64,000 nucleotides of DNA from a virus. The stretch spans positions 64,001 through 128,000 of the IMG/VR virus record IMGVR_UViG_3300029957_000005; one strand, written 5' to 3'. The position numbers were made by a program, and so were the translations under genes. Of the stretch, positions 51,079 to 59,388 are shown piece by piece. The stretch's first letter is position 1. Each line of letters opens with the position of its first letter. The notes beneath the pieces were generated by a model. The model did not search any database. It saw only the letters and a program-made list of their open reading frames with translations, and was not told where the DNA came from.

Positions 51079-52194
51079 ATGAACCTGACTCTCGGCCTTT
51101 CGCTCACGTCTTCGACGATCCTTAGGGCCGGGACACCGGATCCTCTCAAGTATTCTCTGGACTTCCAGAATGCGGTCTACAAGGGGGATACACTGACTAA
51201 CATGCTCGGTGAGGCAGGAAACTATGTTGGAGGTCTCTATGAGAGAGAAGACAACGGAAATCTAGTCTCAGTCGCTGCAAATCAGGTTCAGATCACTTCC
51301 AATGGACTTGAGGTCTGGCAGAACAGAACCAACGCTGCATTCCAGTCCAGGGATCTTACCAACGCCACTTGGACGAAGACCGGAGTCACGGTTGCTAGAT
51401 CCACAGGTCGAAATGGTTCCGCGAACCAGGGCTCACGAGTCACAGTGGTCAGCGCCGACGGAACGGCTGAATTGCCAGTCACCACAGAGACCATCAATAA
51501 CTTCATCGGAGCCGTGGACATCAAGAGAGTCTCAGGAACCGGTGGAGCTTCGATGACCGTGGACGGAGGCGCTACCTGGGTCGCCTTGACCGGAGTTTCG
51601 ACCTCATGGCAGAGACTCAGAATTCCGACTCAGAACCTCGCAACGCCGAAGGTCATGTTCAAGTTCGACACAGCCGGCGACGTCTTCGATATGGACTATG
51701 TCACCTGCCAGTCCGGAACAATCCTCGGACCTCGTATTGCGACCACAACGGCCAGAGTCAATTGCCCTCAGAACCGTGCCACCTGCTTGAACAAGCCACC
51801 GCTTCGCGACTTCATCAAGGGTGGAGCCTACACGGCCTTCTGGAAGGGCAAGATGGACGCAAACGGAGGAAGAGGTATCTTCGTCTCCGATGCGAACTTC
51901 AACTGCTCGGTCCAGGCTGATGGATCTATCTCCTGGGGAACTGCATCAAAGCCTGCAGGCACCTTTGCCTTCGGTGTGGATCAGACCGTCTGCATTTCCA
52001 GGGACGCCGCAGGAGTGTCTCGCATCTCTGTGAACGGTGGAGCTATTGCTACCGGGACGGTCGGCTCCCCTGCAGCCCTGACCCACTTTGATATTTCAAC
52101 CAATGGCGCCGGAGCATTCAACATCGCAGGAGTGGTCAGAAAGATCGCTTTCTACACGCCTCTGACCGACTCCCAGATGATGACTCTAGCCTAA
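51079..52194 (+). CDS. Lectin/LamG-like beta-sandwich virion protein
   Basis: 371 aa. The C-terminal ~190 residues read as a concanavalin A-like jelly roll (YTAFWKGKMDANGGRGIFVS, ADGSISWGTASKPAGTFAFG, CISRDAAGVSRISVNGGAIA), a fold that binds glycans. Preceded by a carbohydrate-binding-module-like beta region. Probably displayed on the capsid or tail to hold the phage at host polysaccharide. Its end overlaps the convergent RlpA-like gene by 9 bp. Confidence 0.65.
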   Translation: MNLTLGLSLTSSTILRAGTPDPLKYSLDFQNAVYKGDTLTNMLGEAGNYVGGLYEREDNGNLVSVAANQVQITSNGLEVWQNRTNAAFQSRDLTNATWTKTGVTVARSTGRNGSANQGSRVTVVSADGTAELPVTTETINNFIGAVDIKRVSGTGGASMTVDGGATWVALTGVSTSWQRLRIPTQNLATPKVMFKFDTAGDVFDMDYVTCQSGTILGPRIATTTARVNCPQNRATCLNKPPLRDFIKGGAYTAFWKGKMDANGGRGIFVSDANFNCSVQADGSISWGTASKPAGTFAFGVDQTVCISRDAAGVSRISVNGGAIATGTVGSPAALTHFDISTNGAGAFNIAGVVRKIAFYTPLTDSQMMTLA

Positions 52195-52566
52195 TCTTTC
52201 GATGTGGACTCGGGCAGTTCCGGACTGAACCATCCCGATCTTCTTCGCAGCACCGTAAGAGAGATCGATGATCCTCCCTCGGACGTGCGGCCCACGATCG
52301 GTGACGACAACAACCACAGACTTTCCATTCGTTGCATTGGTGACACGTAGTTTCGTCCCGAAAGGGTAGGTCCGATGGGCCGCAGTGAGTCCATTCGGAT
52401 TGAACCGACTTCCGGAAGCGGTCTTACGACCTGCAAGTTCGTGCCCATAGTATGAGGCAACTCCAATATTTGATCCAGTGTGATGGATCGGTTTCTTCGC
52501 CTGGGCTTGGTTCACAAGACTCAGCGTAAGTAGGCCTAGGAAGCCTAACACTTTCCTTCTCTGCAC
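52186..52566 (-). CDS. RlpA-like exported double-psi beta-barrel protein
   Basis: 126 aa from GTG at 52566 (AAGGA upstream). Signal peptide 1-23 (RRKVLGFLGLLTLSLVNQAQA), then the RlpA DPBB domain: GVASYYGHELAGRKTASGSRF, LTAAHRTYPFGTKLRVTN, VVVVTDRGPHVRGRIIDLS with D90 and D101. Bacterial RlpA is a septal lytic transglycosylase acting on naked glycan. No lipobox Cys and no SPOR domain, so it would be a soluble periplasmic enzyme. Possibly weakens the wall during lysis or egress. Confidence 0.8.
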   Translation of the reverse strand: MQRRKVLGFLGLLTLSLVNQAQAKKPIHHTGSNIGVASYYGHELAGRKTASGSRFNPNGLTAAHRTYPFGTKLRVTNATNGKSVVVVVTDRGPHVRGRIIDLSYGAAKKIGMVQSGTARVHIERLG

Positions 52567-53012
52567 TCTATTCCTTCTCTTAGGTTTGTCAACAATCGGC
52601 AGAACTCTCGTTCCGTTAGGACGGTCTGAGAGACGTCGGAGTTGCCTATGGAATGAGTCAGGACGGCGTCGCGCGTAGCCAGGAGGGCTCGCTTGAAGGA
52701 GTCATTAGTTCCTAGTGCGTCGAACGCTCGCTCTAACAGAGCTCCATAGGCAACCGATCGACGCATCATCGGTTCGCCCTTCCACCACAAGGTCTGAACT
52801 TTCTTCCAGGCCTTGTTTCTCTTCTGTCCGCGACGCTTGGCCATCAGGCCTGTGAGCTTGCAGACTTCTTCTTGAATGTGCACCTTGTCGAACTTCAGGC
52901 TCTGAAGGAAGCCCTCCATGCTGGCGCACTGAACTCCATCGATCACGAACGGATGGGGAGAGAAGTTCGATAGGGCTCCGGCAGGCCACCCGGCTTTCGA
53001 TCCGATGTCCAT
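52545..53012 (-). CDS. NADAR (YbiA/RibX-like) hydrolase
   Basis: 155 aa. The N-terminus LSNFSPHPFVIDGVQCASMEGFLQSLKF is the NADAR signature with E34-like Glu (in SMEGF), followed by AYGALLERAF and a C-terminal helix. The family cleaves N-glycosidic bonds of ribosylated substrates; some members remove ADP-ribose from guanine as antitoxins of DarT1. Overlaps the RlpA-like gene by 22 bp. Confidence 0.75.
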   Translation of the reverse strand: MDIGSKAGWPAGALSNFSPHPFVIDGVQCASMEGFLQSLKFDKVHIQEEVCKLTGLMAKRRGQKRNKAWKKVQTLWWKGEPMMRRSVAYGALLERAFDALGTNDSFKRALLATRDAVLTHSIGNSDVSQTVLTEREFCRLLTNLREGIECREGKC

Positions 53013-53013
53013 G

Positions 53014-53367
53014 TCAGGCTGCCATCTTGTCTACGAAGGCTTCCAGATTTTCGACGAGGGCTTTTTCTTCCTCTTTCATGATCTCGTCGAAGGTCGGACC
53101 CTCGAACAGGTAGACCGTGGCGTGTCCGTTGAAGAAGGACGGATGACCGATCTCTCCACGAACGTGCTTGAAGGTCTCGAGATCGAACTCGAACCAGTCT
53201 TCGGAGTAGTATTCGATCCTGGTTCCGAGGGCGATGAACACCGCCATTCCCTGGAGGATGACATCAGACTCGGACGGGGACTTCGGGTGATCAGGAATCA
53301 CGATCAAGTTCGGGAACACGAAGCAGTTTCCCTTGTCGTCCTTGAATGCTTTGGTCTTGACGATCAT
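53014..53367 (-). CDS. Early protein, unknown
   Basis: 117 aa, alpha/beta with an acidic helical tail (DEIMKEEEKALVENLEAF). ATGA overlap with the upstream gene. A promoter lies within that upstream gene (53419-53447). Confidence 0.6.
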   Translation of the reverse strand: MIVKTKAFKDDKGNCFVFPNLIVIPDHPKSPSESDVILQGMAVFIALGTRIEYYSEDWFEFDLETFKHVRGEIGHPSFFNGHATVYLFEGPTFDEIMKEEEKALVENLEAFVDKMAA

Positions 53368-53765
53368 GCTGCTTCTTTCTTGATGTGGCGATAGCGATAC
53401 TTGATGACGATACCGAGGAGTGTATCTCTTTCCACCTCGGTTGTAAACCCTTCAGGCGCTTCCGGAGGATCCACGAAATCGTTGAGGTGGACCCAGTCCG
53501 TGAATGGATCAGGAGCCGGAGGTTCGATCAGATCCTTGAGAAGATAGGCGACCGGATAGCCTCCCCAGAACGGACCTTCTTCCTCTGGAACGAGGGCATC
53601 GAGCTTGTCCATGGCGTCCGAAAGAGCATCGAGATTCTCGCGTTCCACGGTGATCACCGGCTCCGGTCCGAGGGTGTGGTCCTCACAGGAGTCGTCCATC
53701 AGGATCCAGGCTTGATGAACCACGAGCCACAGGGCGTCGTACTGTTCTTTGGTCAGCTTCTTCAA
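53364..53765 (-). CDS. Early protein, unknown (TTG start)
   Basis: 133 aa from TTG at 53765 (TTGA overlap). Acidic and Pro-rich middle (LIEPPAPDPFTDWVHLND). Contains the promoter for the next genes in its 3' part. Confidence 0.6.
   Translation of the reverse strand: MKKLTKEQYDALWLVVHQAWILMDDSCEDHTLGPEPVITVERENLDALSDAMDKLDALVPEEEGPFWGGYPVAYLLKDLIEPPAPDPFTDWVHLNDFVDPPEAPEGFTTEVERDTLLGIVIKYRYRHIKKEAA
53419..53447 (-). promoter_or_regulatory. Possible early promoter within a gene
   Basis: TTTACA (53447-53442), 17 bp, TACACT (53424-53419); weaker -10. Would read into 53367-52186 (NADAR, RlpA-like). Confidence 0.5.
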
Positions 53766-53932
53766 TCTCGTGGGACCTTCTTCTTTTGGGATGCGAACGA
53801 CTTGGCTCGCGAGTTGACTTCTTCTGGACTCAACTTGGAGTCAGAGAGATACTTCTTCCAGTTTCGGTAGGCAGCCTTCTCCTTACGAGTCGGCTGCCTC
53901 TTCCGATCGACTGAGGACCAATCGATCTCCAT
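53762..53932 (-). CDS. Small basic early protein
   Basis: 56 aa (MEIDWSSVDRKRQPTRKEKA...), Lys-rich; TTGA overlap with the downstream gene. Unknown. Confidence 0.6.
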   Translation of the reverse strand: MEIDWSSVDRKRQPTRKEKAAYRNWKKYLSDSKLSPEEVNSRAKSFASQKKKVPRD

Positions 53933-53934
53933 CG

Positions 53935-54465
53935 TTAGGCCGCGAGTGCAGCTTTGATGTCGGCAAGACGGGCGTTGACCTTATCGTCGACCATCTTGTC
54001 GATGGCTTCGTTGGTCAGACGGGTGATGCGCTTCTCGATCCGATCCTCGACCGAGTAGTCCGCGACGATCTTGTCGACGGCGTTCTGGATCGTGGTGGCG
54101 AAGGCGATCGAGAGTTCTGCTGCAGCATTGGCCATCAGCTTGTTCTTCTCGGTGGCGACGGCTTGATTGAGCTTCTCGCGAACCTCGGTCTTGAGGGTCG
54201 GGTTGTAGTACGGACCTGGATCCACGATCGAGGAGTTCAGGGCCTTCTGGATCAGGTTGGAGAAGTTGGCATTTGCTTGGGTGGCAGCGACTGCTTCACG
54301 GAAGAGCTCCGGACCGCATTCGGCGATGACCTTCTTGAAGTCCTTCTCGAAGATGCGACGAGCGACCTCGGCGAGGACCGCTTGCTTGAGTTCGAGGGAG
54401 AACTCTGGATCCTTGTCGATCAGGTCGTGGAGGGCTTGGCGATTGAGGGAAATGGAAACAGTCAC
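53935..54465 (-). CDS. Helical early protein, unknown
   Basis: 176 aa, mostly amphipathic helix; the C-terminal third is coiled-coil-like (EDRIEKRITRLTNEAIDKMV). No family recognised. Confidence 0.65.
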   Translation of the reverse strand: MTVSISLNRQALHDLIDKDPEFSLELKQAVLAEVARRIFEKDFKKVIAECGPELFREAVAATQANANFSNLIQKALNSSIVDPGPYYNPTLKTEVREKLNQAVATEKNKLMANAAAELSIAFATTIQNAVDKIVADYSVEDRIEKRITRLTNEAIDKMVDDKVNARLADIKAALAA

Positions 54466-54476
54466 TTGGGTTCCTT

Positions 54477-54797
54477 TCAGAGGATCTGAGTTTTCTTGTT
54501 CTTCGGCTTGTCGTAGACCGGAATTCCGAACGACTGTCCGACCATAGCATATGCGCCGTGGTGCTGAACTCCAGAGATGTAGTCCGGCGAGTATTCGGTC
54601 GGCCAGAGGCAGACCACCGGAACGAACTTACCTGGCTCGGGTGAGACGACGAACATCTGCATCCCACCAGGAATCTTGGCGAGAACGTCGTTGGCTGCTT
54701 CCCAGGTTGGATACCAAGGAGCACCTTTCATGTCGATGAGGTGCCTCTGGCGGGTCATGTCCGGGACGAATTCCTGATGCTTCGGTTTCCTGATCAT
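54477..54797 (-). CDS. Early protein, unknown
   Basis: 106 aa from ATG at 54797 (GGAG upstream); the frame upstream covers the promoter. Aromatic/Pro-rich (MKGAPWYPTWEAANDVLAKI). Unknown. Confidence 0.6.
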   Translation of the reverse strand: MIRKPKHQEFVPDMTRQRHLIDMKGAPWYPTWEAANDVLAKIPGGMQMFVVSPEPGKFVPVVCLWPTEYSPDYISGVQHHGAYAMVGQSFGIPVYDKPKNKKTQIL

Positions 54798-54822
54798 GGT
54801 CGTTCTCCGTTTGGATTGGCCT

Positions 54823-54850
54823 ATTCTACACAGGCCTGCGGAGAAGTAAA
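54823..54850 (-). promoter_or_regulatory. Early sigma70-like promoter
   Basis: TTTACT (54850-54845), 16 bp, TAGAAT (54828-54823). Reads into 54797-53364. Confidence 0.7.
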
Positions 54851-54853
54851 CAC

Positions 54854-55048
54854 CTATTTCCCAGGTTCCATCCAATCCTGCCATTTTGGGTATTTCTTCT
54901 TCCCACAGGTGCAGATGCCGTAGCTTGTTCCGATCTTCTCATCCCAAGCGACCGTGGAGAAGGAGTGACCTCCGAACCAACAGAGGATCTTCATCCATCC
55001 TCGGTTCCGGCCGTACCAGGTGTGTCTCCACGGTCCCCAGGGGTTCAT
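54854..55048 (-). CDS. Small Cys-containing protein (DUF1660-like)
   Basis: 64 aa from ATG at 55048 (TGATG overlap). MKILCWFGGHSFS ... ICTCGKKK, a short C..GH...CxC pattern typical of DUF1660-type phage proteins that may bind zinc. Unknown role. Confidence 0.55.
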   Translation of the reverse strand: MNPWGPWRHTWYGRNRGWMKILCWFGGHSFSTVAWDEKIGTSYGICTCGKKKYPKWQDWMEPGK

Positions 55049-55452
55049 CACTTGAGCAGCTCTTCCTTGAGTTCCGGATGTTCTTCCAGAAGTTTCTTGA
55101 GCGCGTCCTTCTTTTCGAAGAGGACCTTGGCGTCTCGCTTGATCTTGGCTTCGGCCTTCTTCAGACGCTCGTCCTCTCGACGCTTCTCGATGGCGTCCAC
55201 TTCCTTCTGGAGCTCGGCCCGGAGGGACAGGATCGTTTGCTTGACCGGAACCTCGTCCTCGATCACGATGTATGGAGTCTGTCCATTCCCGTATTTGGCA
55301 GGATCCATCCTGGCGAGCCGGAAGATGTTGTCCCGGAGGAAGAAATACTCCTGCTCCGTGACCTCCTCCCAGTCGGTGATGCCGATCGAGGTTGATCTCT
55401 CGTCGTAGTCTCCGTAGGAGGCCAGGAGAATCTTGACTTTGAAGGTCCGCAT
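55048..55452 (-). CDS. Coiled-coil early protein, unknown
   Basis: 134 aa; C-terminal ~55 residues are a highly charged coil (AIEKRREDERLKKAEAKIKR). TGATG overlap upstream. Unknown. Confidence 0.65.
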   Translation of the reverse strand: MRTFKVKILLASYGDYDERSTSIGITDWEEVTEQEYFFLRDNIFRLARMDPAKYGNGQTPYIVIEDEVPVKQTILSLRAELQKEVDAIEKRREDERLKKAEAKIKRDAKVLFEKKDALKKLLEEHPELKEELLK

Positions 55453-55697
55453 CAGATCTTGCTCTCGATCAGGCGAGCGAGGAGCTTCGGCGTCACGACT
55501 CCGGTTTGTTTCCTGGTCGGGACATCATAGATGTCGTGGAGGGTCATGTTGCAGCCGCAGTGGCAGTAGTCGTGGACTTCCACGGTCTCGCCGATCTCCT
55601 GGTTCAAGAAGGCGCCGATGCCCTTGATCTTGGTGTGGGTCCGGCCGACGGTGTATTCGTAGGTCTTTCCCTTGACTTCAATCTTTCTGTACGACAC
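55452..55697 (-). CDS. Small early protein with CHCGC motif (GTG start)
   Basis: 81 aa from GTG at 55697 with AGGAG 9 nt upstream. Beta-rich N-terminus and YCHCGCNM, which could bind a metal. Overlaps the upstream gene by 20 bp. Unknown. Confidence 0.6.
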   Translation of the reverse strand: MSYRKIEVKGKTYEYTVGRTHTKIKGIGAFLNQEIGETVEVHDYCHCGCNMTLHDIYDVPTRKQTGVVTPKLLARLIESKI

Positions 55698-55845
55698 TGA
55701 CTTTTACTCCTGGATGGTCCTTCTGGACGATGATCTCGATCTGTTCTCGGGTCAGAAAAGACCCCATGTATCCGTAGCAGTCTTGATACTGCTCCCAGTC
55801 CCCATCGAACATGTCGTCGACGAGGATGTGAAACTTATGATGCAT
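55678..55845 (-). CDS. Small early protein, unknown
   Basis: 55 aa (MHHKFHILVDDMFDGDWEQY...). Overlaps neighbours on both sides. Unknown. Confidence 0.6.
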   Translation of the reverse strand: MHHKFHILVDDMFDGDWEQYQDCYGYMGSFLTREQIEIIVQKDHPGVKVSVVQKD

Positions 55846-56617
55846 TCTGTTCTCCAATCAGGACCGGGCGATTGATGTAGGTCTTCTTGACCTTGTCCTC
55901 TCCGGTCTCGTAGTGAAACTTGACGGTGAACTTGATCCGGCACTTTCCTTCCGGAAGATCCGTCTTTCCCTTGTGGGTCAGGATCTGATCACTGAGCTTG
56001 ATGGTGTACTTGAAACCCATGAAGAAACCCTGTTCCTCCATCCGGTTCCGATAGAGAACTTCCACGTCCTCCTCGTAGCGCTTACCGATCTCACCGAAGT
56101 GAGCAGACTTCAGATCCTCCTGACGACGCTCCTCACGACGGACCTCCCGCTTGGCGAGAAGATCACGGGACTGGGCGATACCGGAGGCGATCGAACACAG
56201 GGTGCTGAAGACCGGATCCAGTTCCTTGGCGAGCTGATCAGTCAACCAGAGGATGTAGGAGTCCGGGAGTTCCTCGATCTTCATCCCTTTGTTCTTCCCG
56301 AAGGGGATGATTCCTTCTTCGATCGACTCGATGTTCTGAGTGTCACGAACCGAAAGCTTCCCACGACGCTTGAAGACCTCATCGACATCGCATCCGGAAA
56401 AGACGACGGAGCAGGTGTCACCACCGATCCGGCTCTGGAGATTGTCGGCGTATTCCTGGGCGAGGCGCTCAGCTTTGTCGAAGTCCGTCGAGAGGTTCTT
56501 GATGTAGCTCTCGATGGAGTAACCATTCACTGTCCTCCAGGTCCGGAGGGTGAACATGGCTTGAAGATCACCGGTCGAAATGAATACGCTGATGTGCATC
56601 TTGTAGTCGGCGGTCAT
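55835..56617 (-). CDS. DUF3820-containing protein
   Basis: 260 aa from ATG at 56617 (GGAG upstream). The centre has IIPFGKNKGMKIEELPDSYI then LWLTDQL, the DUF3820 signature (seen in phage and bacterial proteins of unknown function, sometimes in exonuclease context). N-terminus alpha/beta; long charged helix in the middle. First gene after the promoter at 56643-56671. Confidence 0.65.
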   Translation of the reverse strand: MTADYKMHISVFISTGDLQAMFTLRTWRTVNGYSIESYIKNLSTDFDKAERLAQEYADNLQSRIGGDTCSVVFSGCDVDEVFKRRGKLSVRDTQNIESIEEGIIPFGKNKGMKIEELPDSYILWLTDQLAKELDPVFSTLCSIASGIAQSRDLLAKREVRREERRQEDLKSAHFGEIGKRYEEDVEVLYRNRMEEQGFFMGFKYTIKLSDQILTHKGKTDLPEGKCRIKFTVKFHYETGEDKVKKTYINRPVLIGEQNAS

Positions 56618-56642
56618 CGGAACGTTCTCCAATTGTGAGAAC

Positions 56643-56671
56643 ACTCTAAACCAGATCGGAAGACTTGTAAA
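56643..56671 (-). promoter_or_regulatory. Early sigma70-like promoter
   Basis: TTTACA (56671-56666), 17 bp, TAGAGT (56648-56643). Reads into 56617-54854. Confidence 0.75.
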
Positions 56672-56680
56672 TACGGAAAA

Positions 56681-56884
56681 TTAGGACTGGAAGAAGATTC
56701 CGTCGATTTTGTGTGGACCTTCGGATTTCGTGTAATTTGAAGGCCATATCTCTCGGCCTTCGGCGTCCGTGACGCAGATGTCTCGGAGAGGACGATCGTC
56801 CATCATGGATCCTCCGGTCACTGCGATGTCTCCGAACTTGGCCTCGATCTTATCGAGGACTTCTCTGAGTTTCGATATCTTCAT
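56681..56884 (-). CDS. Small early protein, unknown
   Basis: 67 aa from ATG at 56884 (AAGGAG 5 nt upstream). MKISKLREVLDKIEAKFGDI. Resembles short phage proteins that start with a helix for dimerisation; unknown. Confidence 0.6.
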   Translation of the reverse strand: MKISKLREVLDKIEAKFGDIAVTGGSMMDDRPLRDICVTDAEGREIWPSNYTKSEGPHKIDGIFFQS

Positions 56885-56901
56885 GATTGCTCCTTTAGAG
56901 T

Positions 56902-57078
56902 TCAAACATCGGCCAGGTGAGCTTCCTCACTGAAGCACTTCATGGCCTGTTCTCCGATGTCCTCGTAGATCTCGTCCCAGATGTCGTCATCAAGATCCAT
57001 GTCGAAGCCTTTACGATCTCCGAGAGCCTGGTCATAGATGAACTTACCGACTTTCCATTCTTCACTGCGCTTAGACAT
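56902..57078 (-). CDS. Small acidic early protein
   Basis: 58 aa from ATG at 57078 (8-bp overlap with the upstream gene). Acidic middle (DMDLDDDIWDEIYEDIGEQA). Unknown. Confidence 0.55.
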   Translation of the reverse strand: MSKRSEEWKVGKFIYDQALGDRKGFDMDLDDDIWDEIYEDIGEQAMKCFSEEAHLADV

Positions 57079-57262
57079 CAACGAATTTCCATCCTTTTTC
57101 TTTTGCCCATGCAGCTGCCTGCTTTCGGGCGTCCTTCTTGTGTTCCCATCGATCCAAGGATTCCCATGGGACACTAATTCCGATCGTCAGGGACTTGAGC
57201 ATCCGAACCGGGACCCAGGCATTCCCATCCAGAACCACGAACACCGAGTCCGAGTAGATCAT
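57071..57262 (-). CDS. Small early protein, unknown
   Basis: 63 aa (MIYSDSVFVVLDGNAWVPVR), ATGA overlap with the upstream gene. Unknown. Confidence 0.6.
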   Translation of the reverse strand: MIYSDSVFVVLDGNAWVPVRMLKSLTIGISVPWESLDRWEHKKDARKQAAAWAKEKGWKFVDV

Positions 57263-57498
57263 CGACGCTGTTCAGCCCAACGGACGACCAGGGCAATGTT
57301 TCGACTCACGGCTTCACGGTTCTTGTGGAAGGCTGAGTAGATCGTATCCCGGTTCGAAGGCCGGGTCGGATAGCTGTAGACGTGGATGGCGCAGTCGTTG
57401 TGAGTGGCAAACCACTTGGACTTCTGCTCGAAGTCGACTCCATAGGGAAGGAGGTCCTTGTCCAGGGAGATGCGTTCAAAGGTGCTGTGATACTTCAT
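57259..57498 (-). CDS. Small early protein, unknown
   Basis: 79 aa from ATG at 57498 (ATGA overlap). Unknown; Arg-rich C-terminal part (AVSRNIALVVRWAEQRR). Confidence 0.6.
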   Translation of the reverse strand: MKYHSTFERISLDKDLLPYGVDFEQKSKWFATHNDCAIHVYSYPTRPSNRDTIYSAFHKNREAVSRNIALVVRWAEQRR

Positions 57499-57848
57499 GC
57501 TGCACTCTTCGGATGAACATAGCGGATGCCTTCGGCTCGAGCCCAATCACGACCTTCGTTCTCGGCGCCTTTCGAGGTCTCGTACTTCCCGAACCCTGTC
57601 TGCCAAGGCTCCCAGAAGCCGTCGGTGTTCCAGTAGATGTGGACGGCAGTCCATCCGGAGATCGACTCATAGATCGTGATGTACTCGGACTTGTCGTTCG
57701 CGTTCAGGAACTCGCGGATCGCCAGGACGGTCTCGTCCTTGTCGGCGAAGTTGCTCCCACCTTGGTGGACGCTCCCAGGAGCGATGGCCGAATAGAGTCC
57801 GATCAGCTTTTCTTCCGCTTGACGCAGAAGGGCAATTGCTTCTTTCAT
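57495..57848 (-). CDS. Early protein, unknown
   Basis: 117 aa; helical N-terminus, aromatic middle (YITIYESISGWTAVHIYWNT). Coupled by ATGA to genes on either side. Confidence 0.6.
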   Translation of the reverse strand: MKEAIALLRQAEEKLIGLYSAIAPGSVHQGGSNFADKDETVLAIREFLNANDKSEYITIYESISGWTAVHIYWNTDGFWEPWQTGFGKYETSKGAENEGRDWARAEGIRYVHPKSAA

Positions 57849-58624
57849 TGAATGTCCTCGATTGCTTCTATGAGTTTGAACAAGTCCGCGGCGTAGAAGC
57901 CGGCGGCGTTCATGCAGTTGGTCTCGATGATCTTGAGTCCCTCGTCCGTCCTGCAGACGTCAAGGACGTAGGCCTGGGCGTACCCTGGATTCAGGGCTAT
58001 CATCCACTCCACGAATTCGCGAGCGTCCTGGTCGATCTCCTCCCGATAGAGGACACGACCACCCATCTTGTAGAGGGACGAAGTGATCAGTCGATCCTCG
58101 ACGATCCAGTTCCTCCACTCCTTCTGGATGTGGTGAGGTTCTCCGATCATCATGAGGGTGTCCGGCTTCAGGGAGCCTTGGATGTATTCTCCGGGCAGGA
58201 GGTTGTTCACGTTCCGAGCCATCTCTGTCAGCTCGTCCGAGGTCATCACGGTCCCGGCGATCTCCTTGGAGTCCTCCACCGGACGAACGAACCAGAGATC
58301 ATCTCCGTCCAGGGCCAGGAAGCCGAGTTCTCGAACGGTGAGGGTCTTGCATTCGGCTCCATTCAGGAGGAAAGGAATCCACGGCTTCTCGTAGAGGAAC
58401 GGTCGAAGCTCGAAGACGCCTGGCTTGAGATCGTGATCCCGGGCGTAGTGCCTCAGGGAATAGGAGCCGAACATGACCACTCGGTCCGGGTCTTGAATGA
58501 TAGGCTCTGGGAGGAGGTCACCGACGAATGGGACCACCTTGTGGGTCGAGTATGGGAGGCCGACTCTCTCAAGGATGTCGGCCAGCTTGTCGGTGTCCTC
58601 ATAGGACTGTAGGATCCACTGCAT
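57845..58624 (-). CDS. ATP-grasp domain protein, R2K-type (DUF4343-like)
   Basis: 259 aa. Matches the R2K ATP-grasp pattern: N-terminal pre-ATP-grasp region (PDRVVMFGSYSLRHYARDHD), FVRPVEDSKEIAGTV, GGRVLYREEIDQDAREFVEW, and the C-terminal metal-binding set VLDVCRTDEGLKIIETNCMN with the E...N pair. ATP-grasp enzymes ligate carboxylates to amines or thiols; R2K members occur in phages and conflict-related loci. Substrate unknown. ATGA overlap with the next gene. Confidence 0.75.
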   Translation of the reverse strand: MQWILQSYEDTDKLADILERVGLPYSTHKVVPFVGDLLPEPIIQDPDRVVMFGSYSLRHYARDHDLKPGVFELRPFLYEKPWIPFLLNGAECKTLTVRELGFLALDGDDLWFVRPVEDSKEIAGTVMTSDELTEMARNVNNLLPGEYIQGSLKPDTLMMIGEPHHIQKEWRNWIVEDRLITSSLYKMGGRVLYREEIDQDAREFVEWMIALNPGYAQAYVLDVCRTDEGLKIIETNCMNAAGFYAADLFKLIEAIEDIQ

Positions 58625-58633
58625 CAGAAGCTT

Positions 58634-58978
58634 TCAGAATGAGAAGTCGAAGAAGTGATTTCGGTGGTTGATCCCGAGCTTCGGGCTCTGGGTTTCGTTG
58701 AGGTTCCAGCGCTTGGTCTTCTCGTTGAAGTGGACCAGCTCCCAGGCTTCCTTGGTCTCGTTCCGACGGTAGACGAACTTGCGTCCTTCCGGATCCGGAG
58801 TGCAGTCCCAGGTCTGGGAGTCGGACATTCCATTGGAGTCGACTCGGACTGCACTGTCCTCCTGGACGATGACGAAGGTGGTCTTGTCCGTGGTCACTTC
58901 GACCACGGTGGCTGCGTGACGATCGGTCCACCAGTAGAGGGTGGCTCCGGATCCGACTGCTGGGATCACTGTGGTCAT
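58634..58978 (-). CDS. Small DRHAAT-type protein, copy 1
   Basis: 114 aa. VGSGATLYWWTDRHAATVVEVT, later NHFFDFSF. Paralogue of the gene at 60563-61021 (VGMGATLCYYKDRHAATIVE). The motif recurs in phages and bacterial genomes without known function. Confidence 0.65.
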   Translation of the reverse strand: MTTVIPAVGSGATLYWWTDRHAATVVEVTTDKTTFVIVQEDSAVRVDSNGMSDSQTWDCTPDPEGRKFVYRRNETKEAWELVHFNEKTKRWNLNETQSPKLGINHRNHFFDFSF

Positions 58979-58982
58979 GTTC

Positions 58983-59357
58983 TCAGACCTCCGTGAGTTT
59001 GACGTTCTGGTTCGGAGCAGGATCGAGACGGAACTTCTTTCCTTCGAAAGAGATCACGTCACCGAAGGCGAGACCGAGCTTGGTGGTCTTGACCTTGGGA
59101 CCGTTGTGGAGGACCACTCCGAGACCGAAGGCATAGTAGAGCTCGTGACCGAGGCTCTTGGCACGTTCGACTCGGGCGACCGGATCGTCACCGCGCTTCT
59201 TGGCGTAACCTTCGACCGAACCGATCTGGAAGAAGTGATAGAGATCACCGTAACGGGCGGACTTGAAGGCGATACCGAATTCTTCACCATCCACGAACTC
59301 GTGGTCCTTACCTTCGATGATGGTGTAGGCTGGGTAGTCGGCGAGGATCTTGGTCAT
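58983..59357 (-). CDS. Early protein, unknown
   Basis: 124 aa, beta-rich (YTIIEGKDHEFVDGEEFGIA). First gene downstream of the promoter at 59389-59416. Unknown. Confidence 0.6.
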   Translation of the reverse strand: MTKILADYPAYTIIEGKDHEFVDGEEFGIAFKSARYGDLYHFFQIGSVEGYAKKRGDDPVARVERAKSLGHELYYAFGLGVVLHNGPKVKTTKLGLAFGDVISFEGKKFRLDPAPNQNVKLTEV

Positions 59358-59388
59358 TTCAGTATCTCCGTTCCAGTTGATAGATCAG

